64,000 bases of DNA from Ctenosaura bakeri (taxonomy: Eukaryota > Chordata > Lepidosauria > Squamata > Iguanidae), in the NCBI GenBank assembly GCA_948474755.1, contig CAOLHI010002566.1:310001-374000 (forward strand). Reading direction: 5' to 3'. This document shows, in pieces, positions 34,086-43,659 of the stretch (positions within the stretch are counted from its first letter, which is position 1; every line of letters starts with the position of its first letter). The position numbers and the translations under genes are program-made. The notes under the pieces are model-generated. The model was given only the letters and a program-made list of their open reading frames with translations. It was not told the origin of the DNA and searched no databases.

Positions 34086-34694
34086 ATGTCTGGAAATTTG
34101 CTGTGGGTCTCTGAGAGGGGCTCCAGCTACAAAGCCATCCGGTTGCCGAAGAATCTGCCAGCCCCAGAGGGGGGCCAAAGAGGGGCTAGACCTCTGCCCC
34201 CCTTGTGCCCCGGCCAAGTCTTAAAGACATCCCACCGCCTCTCCCGGACAATCCGGGGAAAGGGAAGCCTAAACAAACGGCCCCGGGCCCCAAAGGGCCG
34301 TCGGCGGGGAGCCTGAAAGAATACCCATTGAAAAAGGAACCTGGGAAAGGGTTGATCGTATGGAAGAGAACACTTTGTAGAGGTCAAGTCAAAATGGGGC
34401 GTGTTACCCATCCGGAGGATGCCGCGAAAGGGAAAGGTAGTCGCTTCCTGGGGAGCATTCTCAAAGGCTTTGGGGCTCGGGCCCCGCAACCAGCTGGCCT
34501 TCATGAGAAACAGCTTGCGAGAACATCAAGCACCTTTGTGGGGCATGAGCCGGGACGCACGCTCCAGGCACCCCACGCTAACGCCAAAGGCGACCAGCCA
34601 ATTGTGCCTTCCAGGGTGCCCCAAGGGGCGTCCAAAGTGGGAGCTGCAGGAGCAAAAAGAACCAGGAAGACATCTCGTCAATCCTTCTTCAAAG
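34086..34694 (+). other. GC-rich open block: candidate alternative 5' exon of PLAAT gene A
   Basis: From 34190 to 34694 one frame is open for 168 codons. It is basic and Pro/Lys-rich, with DIPPPLPDNPGKGKPKQTAP early on, and ends at a good donor, AAAG|GTAAGG, in phase 1. Human PLAAT5 has a comparable Pro-rich N-terminal extension containing IPPPLP; this is a resemblance, not an alignment. The open frame has no ATG near its beginning. The first in-frame ATG is 34394-34396 with good Kozak context. A different frame offers an ATG at 34086 reading MSGNLLWVSERGSSYKAIRL; it would join the open frame only if one base were missing from the C6 run at 34197-34202. Other frames here are also fairly open, so this could be chance in GC-rich DNA. 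Confidence 0.35.
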
Positions 34695-35014
34695 GTAAGG
34701 TTGCCAAATGCGCGCCCTGGCCAAATGCTTGCCCATTTGGAGTTGGGATTGCTAGGATGGGTTGAAAATGGATGGCTCTAGCGAGTGAGCCCAGCTGTGT
34801 ACAAACCTCAAAGCGGTCTGTCTGTCTTGTATGACTTTTCTGGAGCTGCGACAAGCCCAAACTCATCCAGTGGGTTTCAACGGCTTTGAGAGATTTGATT
34901 TCCCTCTAATCTTCTTTAGGGTAAATCTCTTTAGAGTCTGCATTCCTCCTAAGGTTTAATTCCAGGCCTGTCTTTGTCTTGGGAAGAGATAGTCCTTAGG
35001 ATATCTTGCTTGAA

Positions 35015-35420
35015 GCTCTTGTTCACCGCTGCCAAGTTGACTTTGACTTACGGTGAGCCTATGAATGAGATACCTCCAAGTCACCTTGTTCCCAACAGCT
35101 CCGCTCAGGTCTTGCAAATCCAGGGACGTGGTTTCCTTGATCGAGTCTACTCAGCTGTAAGGAGATCTTCCCCTTTTCCTACCGCCTTCTACCTTGCCGG
35201 TCCTCATCGTCTTTTCTAATGAGTTATGTCTTCTCCTGATGTCTGATAGTTTCAGCTTGGTCACCTTGGCTCCTAAGGAGAGGTCAAGCCTGATTTAAGA
35301 CTCATTTATCTTCTTGGAAGCCCGTGCCGTCTCCAGAACTCTCTTCCACCCCACATTTCAAATGAGTCGATGCTCTTTCTGCCAGCTTTACCCAAAATTT
35401 GGTGCAGGGCTTTTCTTTCA
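35015..35420 (-). mobile_element. Bov-B LINE fragment, minus strand
   Basis: TTGACTTACGGTGAGCCTAT and GATACCTCCAAGTCACCTTG (the 3' tail) are followed by CTAATGAGTTATGTCTTCTC and CCACATTTCAAATGAGTCGA, which I recognise as Bov-B 3' ORF and UTR sequence in reverse. It is diverged and non-coding. Confidence 0.6.
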
Positions 35421-35624
35421 AGGGTGGATTTTGTCTGTAAAATGTCCTGTCGGCGAAGTTTGGAAAACTCAGATCTTCCTTGTTTGGATTTAGTAGTTTC
35501 TTTTGTATCTCACCTTTCCTACAAGAATCTGAAGACGGCATACATGGCTGTCTTGCCGCAACTTTATCCTCACAACCACTAAGCATTGGAGCTTAGGCTG
35601 AGAGAGTATGGCCTAAAGTCATTC

Positions 35625-35705
35625 AGTGAGGTGCATGCGTTTGTAAGGACTTGAACCTGGACCTCCCAATTCTCAAGCCAACTCTCTAACTGCACCACAC
35701 ACTGT
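35625..35705 (-). repeat. tRNA-like SINE head fragment
   Basis: GGACTTGAACCTGGACCTCC is a reverse-complemented B-box region. It is followed by CTAACTGCACCACAC, the reverse of a SINE head. It lies 55 bases before candidate exon Y. Confidence 0.45.
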
Positions 35706-35760
35706 CTGATGGGACATTAACAGTGCAATTGTTAACTAAATGTTGGTTTGGATGTCTCAG

Positions 35761-35846
35761 GTACCACCGTGGCTGTCGCACATGGGAACATGGAGATCAG
35801 AAGGAAGACCAACCATACATTTGCCATCTCAGAGCTTCCCAATCTG
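35761..35846 (+). other. Candidate alternative exon Y (phase 1 to 0)
   Basis: It is 86 bp long, bounded by GATGTCTCAG and AATCTG|GTAAGT. When preceded by the single base left over from the 34694 donor it is open for 29 codons (starting GTTVAVAHGN, ending FAISELPNL). It then joins the PLAAT catalytic exon at 38602 in frame. I do not recognise the peptide. Splice-site and phase agreement are the only support. Confidence 0.3.
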
Positions 35847-36168
35847 GTAAGTCACTGAAGCCAAAAACACTGGGTGGGCACTCAGTTGTATTTACTTCTT
35901 GCAAGCATTTGTTTATTCAGTTCCTGCCTTGCCTCCAAGGGGCTCCAGGCAATGTATGTGGTTGTTTCCACCATAATTATCTTCACAACAACCTCCGGAG
36001 GTAGGCTAGGGTGACCCAAGGTCACCCAGCAAATTTCTTTTCAGAACTACGAGTCCCAGGGTTCCTTGCAAAAAGAAGGAGGGGCAAAGCACTATAACAA
36101 TTAGGGAGTCTGATCCCAGAGATTGTAGGAACCTGTGTTGCTGGCATGCTTTGCAAACCCCAGATGCA

Positions 36169-36552
36169 GTCATCCCTCCCCCTTGGCTCGGGTTAGGGGC
36201 ACAGAACCCCCATGAAAGTGATAAAACCGTGAATAACTCTATGCCCTCCCAAACCATATTTAACACACAAAAAAGTATGATCACTGTATTCAACCCACTG
36301 TGGATTCCTCTGGGGCATCCGGATTCCTTTACAAGGCAGAAATGTGGGGCCGGTGGGACTTACTGCAACCTCCACATCTGCCCCACACCATTTTTAAGAG
36401 GGACTCACAAGCCTCATTGGCAGTTTCTGAGTCTCATGAGGCTTGCAGACCCTATCAAAAATAGCACAGGGGGGTAGCCGAGGGGACAGCAACTAATCCG
36501 TGAATAACCAAATCTGCAAAAGTGAAACCCACAAATTTGGAGGGTGGAGTGT
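36169..36552. mobile_element. Tigger-like element
   Basis: GCAGTCATCCCTCCCCCTTG at the left and CAAATTTGGAGGGTGGAGTG at the right. The inner sequence matches 30115-30420 in reverse orientation. Confidence 0.6.
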
Positions 36553-36675
36553 ATATGTAAGTAAATGTCTGGTTCTCCCCCAGGTGCAAACAGCACACAA
36601 CCAGAAAGTGGGAAGTTACTTTCGAAAGTGCTTTGTTACTGTTAAGCAGTCTAAGGTTATAAAGTTTTTACTCCG

Positions 36676-36848
36676 AGGCCATTTCCGCACTACATTGTTG
36701 TAGTGCTATTATTCCACTTTCAACATCCTGTGGAATTCTGAGTTTTGCAGTCTATTGATGTCTTCTAAAGGCCCCTCCCGAAACTGCAAAGCCCAGGATG
36801 CTGAAAGTGGAATAATAGCACTAAAACAGTGTAGTGCGGAAATGGGGC
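36676..36848. repeat. Palindromic MITE, nearly full copy
   Basis: GGCCATTTCCGCACTACATT at the left and GTGTAGTGCGGAAATGGGGC at the right. The centre is shortened. Confidence 0.85.
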
Positions 36849-37100
36849 CCAGTTTGGAACTATTACATTGTGAGAGTTTTTGCACAATTAGGAATTTGGA
36901 CATGGTCCCTTAGGAGAGTGCATAGTTTTCCTTTCCCACATGGCCCCTTGCTGTCCAAAGCAGCCGCTTTCCCTTTCATTTTCAACCCTGACTTTTGACA
37001 GTTGCGAGAGAGCAGGCAGGGAAAAGGAGAGCTCTTTGTCCTGGTGGTATTCTTTCCAAATTTTTCTTCTTGGGCATCGGAGGATAAAGCTGCAGTGACC

Positions 37101-37118
37101 ATGGCGATGTGCGGTGAA
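37101..37118 (+). CDS. PLAAT3: Proposed short first coding exon of PLAAT gene A
   Basis: GACCATGG is an excellent Kozak start. Six codons (MAMCGE) lead directly to GAA|GTATGT, a usable donor, in phase 0. The next exon starts in phase 0. Other PLAAT genes likewise have a first coding exon of only about 6-14 codons before the GDL.EIF exon. The tiny size makes this inferential. Confidence 0.5.
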
Positions 37119-40100
37119 GTATGTATCCAAGTGCCGGGAATTGGTAGAAAAGGGAGAGTTTGCTAGTGTAGAATGAAGGAGAGGGAAGATGCACACAATA
37201 AGGACAGGAATGTGTGTTTTTGGCTCATCACGAGGAGCAGTGCTAAAGTGAGCTCACCTTAGACTCTGGGATGTCCTGGTTTTATAGACATTCTGGAATG
37301 CCTTGGTTTTATGAGCATCCACTGTCTTTTAGGCGGTGACGTGGCTTCTTTCATTGCATTCCACAATCTGGTAAGGCAACTCTCTTGCTGTTTGTTCTGC
37401 TGAACGGAGTCTTGGACTTTTGCCCACTGTGATAAAACCGCTGGTGTAAGCGGTGGAGGCGAGGCGGCGCCCAAGGATTTAGCCAGACCGTCAGGCCATT
37501 TCCGCACTACACGGTTATAGTGCTATGATTCCACTTTCCACCACCTGTGCAATTCTGGAACTTGTAGTTTATTGAGACCAAATTGCTCTCTGGCTGAGAA
37601 TTCTAAAGGACCCTCCTTGAACTGCAAACCCCAGGATTCCATAGGATGCTGGAAGTGGAATAATAGCACTATAACGATGTAGTGCGGAAATGGTCTGAGT
37701 TTCCGTCCTGTGGAAGAGAGAGGCTGATGATCCAAGAGGAATAAGAAAGGATTAGAAGGGAGAATTATGCATTGTTGCAAGACCTTGATGAAGTGAGAGC
37801 TGCTGGCTGCCCACGGGCCTTTCTGCACTACACTGTTCTAGTGCTATTATTCCACTTTCAGCCTCCTGTGGAATCCTGGCGTTTGTAGTATCCTGAGGCC
37901 AAAGAGCTCTCTGGCTGAGAATTCTAAATGCCCCTTCCTAAAATGCAAACCTCAGGCAGGCCTACCCAGTATATTTTTATTTATGATATATTTGTGTTTT
38001 AAATGTGCTTTTAGTGTATCTTAACTTATGATCTGTTTTTAATTGTATTTTAATTTATGTTGCATCCTCGAGGCCGGCAAGAAATAGAAATGTATTATTA
38101 TAATAGTGGGATGTTAGCTGCACACCACACTCACCACTTAATGCTGAATTGGAAGGTGAAAGATAGATGAGTTATTTTGGTGTTTACTATCCGTGCATTT
38201 TGCTTTTAAATGGCTCTCTGAAAAACACCAAGGGTTGCTCACAATGAGAAGTTAAATAACACAGCGGCTAACAACAATGTAGATACACAGTTTTTGCAAA
38301 AGACTATACACAATAGAAGACTATACACAAAAAGAGAGAGATTCCAGCTGGCTTCCACTGGTTCCCGAAACAATCTGTGCTTTCTTTTGAAAGGCTGTTG
38401 TGGTTAGGGGTGCTTACGAAAGCTGCTTTCATGGTCCCAACAGTCCCCGGATCCGCTGGCCTGAGTTTTGCTTTCGAAGGTTGTGCGGGCGTGTTTTGTG
38501 TGTTATCGTTTCCTGTCCTCAAATATGCTTCCTTTGCTTTCCTGTTTGCGTTATCAAAGAATGCAGAAGAATTTCTCTGTTCTGCTTCCCCTCTTTCACA
38601 GGCTGATCTGGAGCTTGGGGACTTGGTGGAAATTTTCCGTTTCGGATACCAGCACTGGGCCATTTATGTGGGAAACGGCTACGTGATCCATTTGGCCCCA
38701 CCAAGTAAGGAATCCCTACAATTCCTATGCAGATTGCAAATATTTGGGGAGGGAAGAGGTGCTAGCAGTAGCCTGACTCTTGGAAGACGGATAGATTTGG
38801 AGACATGCACACCATATTTTAAGAGGCAAGATAATTTTTAAAGGCACAAGAGCAAAAGCAAAATGAAAAAAACTTGTGATCTGTTCACCTTAGGGTTGCT
38901 ATAAGTTAGCAGTGACTTGGAGGCACACAACAACAAAGTGCCACTGACGGAGAGAGGTTCTTTCCAGCCATCGTGTCTCTGCCCTTTGAAAACTGACTTA
39001 TGGCAACCCTAAAGTGAAACTATTATGGGGATTTTCTTGGCAAGATTTGTTGCCCTTGCCTTTCTCTGAGGTTGAGAGAATGTGATTTGCCTGAGGTCAC
39101 CCAATGGGTTTCCTTGGCTGAATGAGGATTCAAACCCTGGTCTCCAAAGTTGTAGTTTGGGCTCAACTATAATAGTAGTTGTATTATAGGGATCAGGGGT
39201 CCCCGGATTACAGGTTAAGAACCACTGCACTGGAGCAAGGACAGCGATGGATAAAAGCTTGTTAAAAGAGTAAAGGCCTTTCTGCACTACACTGTTATAG
39301 TGCTATTATTCCACTTTCAACCTCCTGTGGAATTCTGGGGTTTGTCGTTTCCTAAAGCGAAAGAGCTCTCTGACTGAGAGTTCTAAATGTCCTTCCCTAG
39401 ACTGCAAACCCTAGGATTCCAGAGGATGCTGAATGTGGAATAATAGCGCTATAACAGTGTAGTGCGGAAAGGACCACAGTGTGTGGTCCTCTGCATCCCT
39501 GCGTGGCACAGCCCGGAAAAACACCCTCTTCCTCAACTGGTGGGGAGATAGGAGAAGCTGAGCAAACTCCCATCCCGTGCTCACATCCTCACGTTCTCTC
39601 TCAAAGCTGAATATGCCGGGGCGGGCTGCGCCAGCCTGATGTCCACCCTCACCGACAAGGCCTTGGTGAAGAAGGAGCTGCTGCGGGACGTGGCCGGGAA
39701 GAACCGCTACCGGGTCAACAACAAGCATGATGCCAAGTATCCCCCGTTGCCCAAGGCCAAGATTGTCCAGAGGGCGGAGGAGAGGGTGGGCCAGGAGCTT
39801 GCGTACAAAGTCACCAGTGAAAACTGTGAACACTTTGTCAATGAGCTGCGCTATGGGGTGCCCAAGAGTGACCAAGTAAGTGGCATGATTCTTCAAAAAA
39901 AAAAGGGGCGGGGGGAGATCCTGCCAAAGGGTGGTGGTGAAGGTGGTGATATTTGCATGTGCCTCCTCCTTCTAAGCAGTGATATACTGTTGGGATTGTT
40001 CTTCGGCAGGGGCGTCAAACTCAATTTCATCCTGGGCCACATCAGCATTATGGTTGCCCCCAAAGGGGCGGTTGTATCTGTAAGACTATCTTTTATCATA

Positions 40101-41141
40101 TTAAATAATATTTCTGCCCCCCAAGCCCCTCTTTGTGCAACAATGGAACTCCTAGGATTTATGGGGGTCCTTATTCGAAACCCAGCCCCTTTCTGTGCCT
40201 TTTTTTGCCCCTTAGTCCCTCTCTTTGCCTCTTTCTGCTCCCCCCTCCTCTGTGCCTCTTTCTGCCCCCCTGCCCCCCTGCCCCCCTCTGTACCTGGCGA
40301 GCCCAATCCCCACATTGCAGACCTGGCTGCCGGTATTCTGAAGAGGGGCCCAGCAGCCAACACTCACAATCTACTTCTACTTCTGACTGCTCCTCTGTCC
40401 AACTCTTGCGAGCAACAGTCTGACAGTGAGACTTGGACAGAGGAGCAGTCAGAAGTAGAAGTAGATTGTGAGTGTTGGCTGCTGGGCCCCTCTTCAGAAT
40501 ACCGGCAGCCAGGGGTCCTGCAATGTGGGGATTGGGCTCGCCAAGTGGGGGGAGTGCTGCAGCTGCAGGAGAGGTTCATGAAAATGGAGGGAGGATTGTA
40601 TATCCTCACCTTCCCAAGAAAAAAGGCTTCTGCTCCAAGCTTTTGTGGTCAGCAAGGTACAAAAATAGGGAATCCCACTCCTCTTATCTCTGATTTTCCA
40701 TTCTCTTTTCCAACTAAATCAATATTCCCTATCCAAAGCACGCACCCCAATAAAAAGCCTATATTAAAAGCTGGCTTAAACAGAAAGCGTCTTTATCTGC
40801 TGGCCAAAGGAGAGCAGGGAAGGGGCCAGCCGAGCCTCCTGTTTAAGGGAGTTCCGGAGGGTGGGAGCAGCCACCGAGAAGACCCTGTCTCTCGTGCCCT
40901 CATCAAGTGAGCCGGTGACAGAGCGGGACCAGTAGAAACCCACTCATCCTTTCTTAAGTGATGCATTACGGATTTTTCCTTTGTACGGCGGGACTCCCCC
41001 TTTCGCTGACTGCTCCTCCCTTTGCCCCTACAGGTCCGAGACGCCGTGGTGGCAGTCGGCATTGCGGGTCTAGGTCTGGCCACCCTGGGAATCATTGGGG
41101 CAGCTGTGGTGAAGAAGAGGAAGAACCAACAGAACCAATAA
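37101..41141 (+). CDS. PLAAT3: PLAAT gene A, PLAAT3-like phospholipase/acyltransferase, whole coding span
   Basis: This is a member of the H-rev107/LRAT thiol hydrolase family. These enzymes have phospholipase A1/2 and N-acyltransferase activity on phosphatidylcholine and phosphatidylethanolamine, and are anchored in membranes by a C-terminal helix. The proposed exons are 37101-37118, 38602-38704, 39607-39875 and 41034-41141. All phases agree and give 165 residues (human PLAAT3 has 162). The active-site His is in YQHWAIYVG, the second His in VIHLAPP, and the nucleophile Cys in the strictly conserved NCEHF. The tail has a hydrophobic segment ([20 protein letters not shown]) followed by KKRK. 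Position just downstream of ATL3 on the same strand matches human PLAAT3. The first exon is inferred; an alternative long 5' end is described under 34086-34694. Orthology to PLAAT3 rather than PLAAT2 or PLAAT4 is not certain. Confidence 0.85.
37333..37370 (+). other. Candidate alternative exon Z (phase 1 to 0)
   Basis: It is 38 bp long, bounded by a CTGTCTTTTAG acceptor and AATCTG|GTAAGG. It has the same phase class as exon Y, and its last coding bases (AATCTG, Asn-Leu) and donor match those of Y. It would encode [13 protein letters not shown] between the 34694 donor and the 38602 exon. It cannot follow Y or the 37118 exon without a frameshift. Confidence 0.2.
37493..37694. repeat. Palindromic MITE, full copy
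   Basis: GGCCATTTCCGCACTACACG at the left and GATGTAGTGCGGAAATGGTC at the right, with about 85-bp arms. Confidence 0.88.
37817..37958. repeat. Palindromic MITE, left arm and centre only
   Basis: GGGCCTTTCTGCACTACACT runs to CTAAAATGCAAACCTCAGG, where the element breaks off into A/T-rich sequence resembling an L2-type LINE tail (37970-38105). Confidence 0.78.
38602..38704 (+). CDS. PLAAT3: PLAAT gene A, catalytic His exon
   Basis: The acceptor is a strong pyrimidine tract plus CACAG, and the donor is CCAA|GTAAGG in phase 1. The exon encodes [20 protein letters not shown] and then [10 protein letters not shown]. These are the LRAT/H-box with both conserved histidines. Confidence 0.95.
38890..38935 (+). 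repeat. Bov-B/Sauria SINE 3' tail fragment
   Basis: AGGGTTGCTATAAGTTAGCA, then GTGACTTGGAGGCACACAAC is the shared 3' end of Bov-B and Sauria SINEs, ending in AACAACA. Confidence 0.65.
38990..39165 (-). mobile_element. Sauria-type SINE, minus strand
   Basis: CTTATGGCAACCCTAAAGTG at the left is the reversed Bov-B-like tail. GATTCAAACCCTGGTCTCC at the right is the reversed tRNA B box. A SPIN-like end, CAGGTTAAGAACCACTGC, follows at 39211-39228. Confidence 0.7.
39273..39475. repeat. Palindromic MITE, full copy in PLAAT gene A intron
   Basis: GGCCTTTCTGCACTACACTG at the left and AGTGTAGTGCGGAAAGGACC at the right. It ends about 130 bases before the Cys exon. Confidence 0.88.
39607..39875 (+). CDS. 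PLAAT3: PLAAT gene A, catalytic Cys exon
   Basis: It is 269 bp long, exactly the size of the matching exon of gene B. It has a TCAAAG acceptor and a CAA|GTAAGT donor. It encodes [28 protein letters not shown] and [25 protein letters not shown] carries the nucleophilic cysteine. Confidence 0.95.
40294..40543. repeat. Near-perfect long inverted repeat in PLAAT gene A intron
   Basis: Left arm 40294-40411 and right arm 40435-40543 are reverse complements apart from a 3-base difference. For example, GGCGAGCCCAATCCCCACAT pairs with ATGTGGGGATTGGGCTCGCC. The loop is about 24 bases. Because of the symmetry, both strands read the same Ser/Gln-rich pseudo-peptide. Confidence 0.92.
41034..41141 (+). 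CDS. PLAAT3: PLAAT gene A, C-terminal membrane anchor exon
   Basis: After a CCTACAG acceptor there are 35 codons and TAA at 41139-41141. The exon encodes VRDAVV, a 20-residue hydrophobic helix and a basic tail, KKRKNQQNQ. The bases around the stop are part of a short direct repeat of CAGAACCAATAA. Confidence 0.93.
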   Translation, partial: VRDAVVAVGIAGLGLATLGIIGAAVVKKRKNQQNQ

Positions 41142-42387
41142 CAGAACCAATAACAGACTCTGAGAAACTGTGCTCTGCTGACTTTTCTTTCTGGTTTGGG
41201 TTTTTTTTGGAGATAACGAATTTTTTAAATGAGTAGCTAATATTTGAGCCCGTAATCCAAAGCTCCCTACAGATTTCTAACTCCCTGTTTTGGGGGTGAC
41301 CTGCTTTCCTTGGCTCTGGGGTAACAGTGAGTGTTCACATTCTCCCTGGAGTGGATGGAAAGGGTCGCTTTTATAATTTCCTTCGGGACGTAGCCCTCCA
41401 CGGATGGTTTGTACCGCTACTGTGGCTTGGACGGTATCATTTCCAGCCTGAGAAGGACCAAGATTAGGGGGACAGAAGCTTAGAGAAGAATCTGAAGGTT
41501 ACCTTGTAGTTTTGTGGCAAAGCACAGATCCAAGGTGTCTTCCTGATTCATAGCTTGGACACTTAGTACTATTATCCGTGAATAACGAAATGCCAGGGAG
41601 TGCCAAACTTGGCAGTCCTAGAGCACACTTTTTCAGTTTTAACGTATTTTTCTTCCCTTAGTTTTTATCATATTATAGCACAACAAGCTTTCTGTATTTA
41701 AACAACGTGCTGGTAAGACACGGGTTCAAAATACGGTCCTTTTGCATTTCAGACTGCCAGCTGTTACGTTACGCCGGGTGTGAGGACCTGTTTGGAGAAA
41801 GAAAGGCCTTTTTTTCCATCCGGAATATATGACCCAAAGTTGCGCTAGGGGGTAGCAAGTCCTTTCTGGTTTGGACGGCCAAGGAGTTCCGCGGCATTTA
41901 AGCAGAACCCCCTTGTCTTGGCTACTGAGTTTCCCTCCATCCATAAGCCAGTTGAGTTTGCAGGGAAGCCTGTATTCACCTGGTCTGCACCTGTTTTTGG
42001 GAAAGTTGGGAAAGTTAACTGGCTTAGTCTCTCAAATGAAAACAGCAACGGCAACAAGGACACCGGGATTGAGTAATGTGGTTGGAGGGCATGTTGTTTC
42101 TCGGGCGAGGGGCTTGTAGGGAGACAGCCCTCCCTGCATCGCCAAGTTTGAATTTTTAAAAATAGATTTATGGGGCTTTTGCTGCTAGAAATGGTCCCCA
42201 AGCCACTTTGGGGCCATGTTCCTCCATGCAACCCTGCCATTTTGGCCTGGGAAAGAACTAGGAAATAATCTAGAAACAAAATTGTGGTTTATTTCCTTGT
42301 TAGGAAAACAAAGTTAAAACATCCCCCAGGTGAAAAACAAATTGAGGAGGCCACAAAGATGGTGAACTTGCTCTATGTATTCCTGAG
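41142..42387 (+). other. PLAAT gene A 3' UTR and spacer
   Basis: It starts right after the stop of gene A. No canonical AATAAA was seen in the first kilobase. I recognise no repeat or exon. Confidence 0.35.
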
Positions 42388-42570
42388 AAGCAGTGCAGTG
42401 TAGTGGTTTGAGCATTGGACTATGATCCTGGAGACCCGAGTTCGATTCTCTGCTTGGCCATGGAAACCCACTGGGTGACACACTCTCAGCCCCAGAAAAC
42501 CCCGTGATAGATTCACCTTAGGGTCTCCATAAGCCAGAAACAACTTGATGCCACTTAACAACAACAACGG
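42388..42570 (+). mobile_element. Sauria-type SINE, complete copy
   Basis: The tRNA-like head is GTGTAGTGGTTTGAGCATTG and then the B box GAGTTCGATTCTC. The centre is GGAAACCCACTGGGTGACAC. The Bov-B-like tail is CCATAAGCCAGAAACAACTT and GATGCCACTTAACAACAACA. Confidence 0.85.
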
Positions 42571-42934
42571 AACTCCTAGGATTTATGGGGGTCCTTTTTA
42601 GCAAAATATTTGGCAACCCATGAGGTGTGAGTCTTAAAATAGCCTTCAGCAAATCAGGATGTGAGGGCCCCAAAATCTTTTTTCTTCCAGTAGTTTTTCC
42701 AGATCTGGAGAACTTATATGATGAATGAGGTCAGATCATATTGGGGAGGGGAGAGGAGAGGTAGGAATGCGGTGGAGAAGTAGGTATACGTGCGTGATAT
42801 GATCGGAGTTACCTGAGGCATATAACTTGCAGAAGGAATCCCTTTAGAAATTTATAAATGTCTGGTAAATACCACTCGTCTTGTTTGGAATACAGAAGCA
42901 CTTCATTTTAGAGCAAGAAACAAATCCGAACCTG

Positions 42935-43112
42935 GGCCATTTCCACACTAGCCTGTTATAGCGCGATGATTCCACTTTCAACATCCTCTGGAATCCTGGG
43001 GTTTGCAGTTTCGGGAAGGGCCGGCCACCCCCTCCTGAAACTGCAAACCCCAGGATTCCAGAGGATGTTGAAAGTGGAATCATCGCGCTATAACAGGCTA
43101 GTGCGGAAATGC
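42935..43112. repeat. Palindromic MITE, full copy, GCCTGTTATAGCGCGATG subtype
   Basis: This copy carries CTAGCCTGTTATAGCGCGAT at the left and ATCGCGCTATAACAGGCTAG at the right. It shares this subtype with the inner copy at 43687-43903. Confidence 0.88.
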
Positions 43113-43659
43113 ACTGGAAGGGACCAATATCCAGTATGGTAGATCTGCACACGAACAAAGTAATTTGTACCTGGTAGCATCCAGTTGTGGTTGTTCAGAA
43201 AGAATTTCTGCAACCTGTAACAATAACAGGCATTGCACAGCTTTGCATAATTTATTTGATTTTACGTGATTTATTCTGCGCTTTTAAAACGGTTTTGCAT
43301 AATTGATTCTGGCGGCGTGAGCTCATTCGGAGCACGCAATTGCTGCTTAGGATCTCTGGAAGTCTTAGGAAAAACTAGATGTGGCACCATTCATATAATT
43401 AGCAGTAGTGTGAATGTTTTGTTTTGTTTTTTGAGTACTTGCTTGCACTTCTGTGCACTGAAGGGAAGGGAAGCTGCGTCAGGAATGTGACAAAGTGGAA
43501 AGAAGGAATGCTATCATGCTGTATTTCCCCACCGTGCTCTTGATTCAGTTCAGGGCTAAAATTAATTTTAATCAAAAGTATATGGTGTCTCGCTAAGTTG
43601 GATGCTTGCTTAGTTACCTCTCTGGCTTCTAAGATAGCAGAATGTTGTTTGCACACTTT

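Noticed and set aside
38377..38841. Open frame of 154 codons containing the PLAAT His motif
   Set aside because: The part before 38602 is the intron upstream of a strong acceptor, and the part after 38704 follows a GTAAGG donor.
39639..40910. Open frame of 423 codons
   Set aside because: Only 39639-39875 is real (PLAAT gene A Cys exon). The rest reads through the donor GTAAGT into intron and a hairpin repeat.
42388..42460. tRNA gene-like A and B boxes
   Set aside because: They belong to a Sauria-type SINE head with a Bov-B tail, not to a foldable, functional tRNA.
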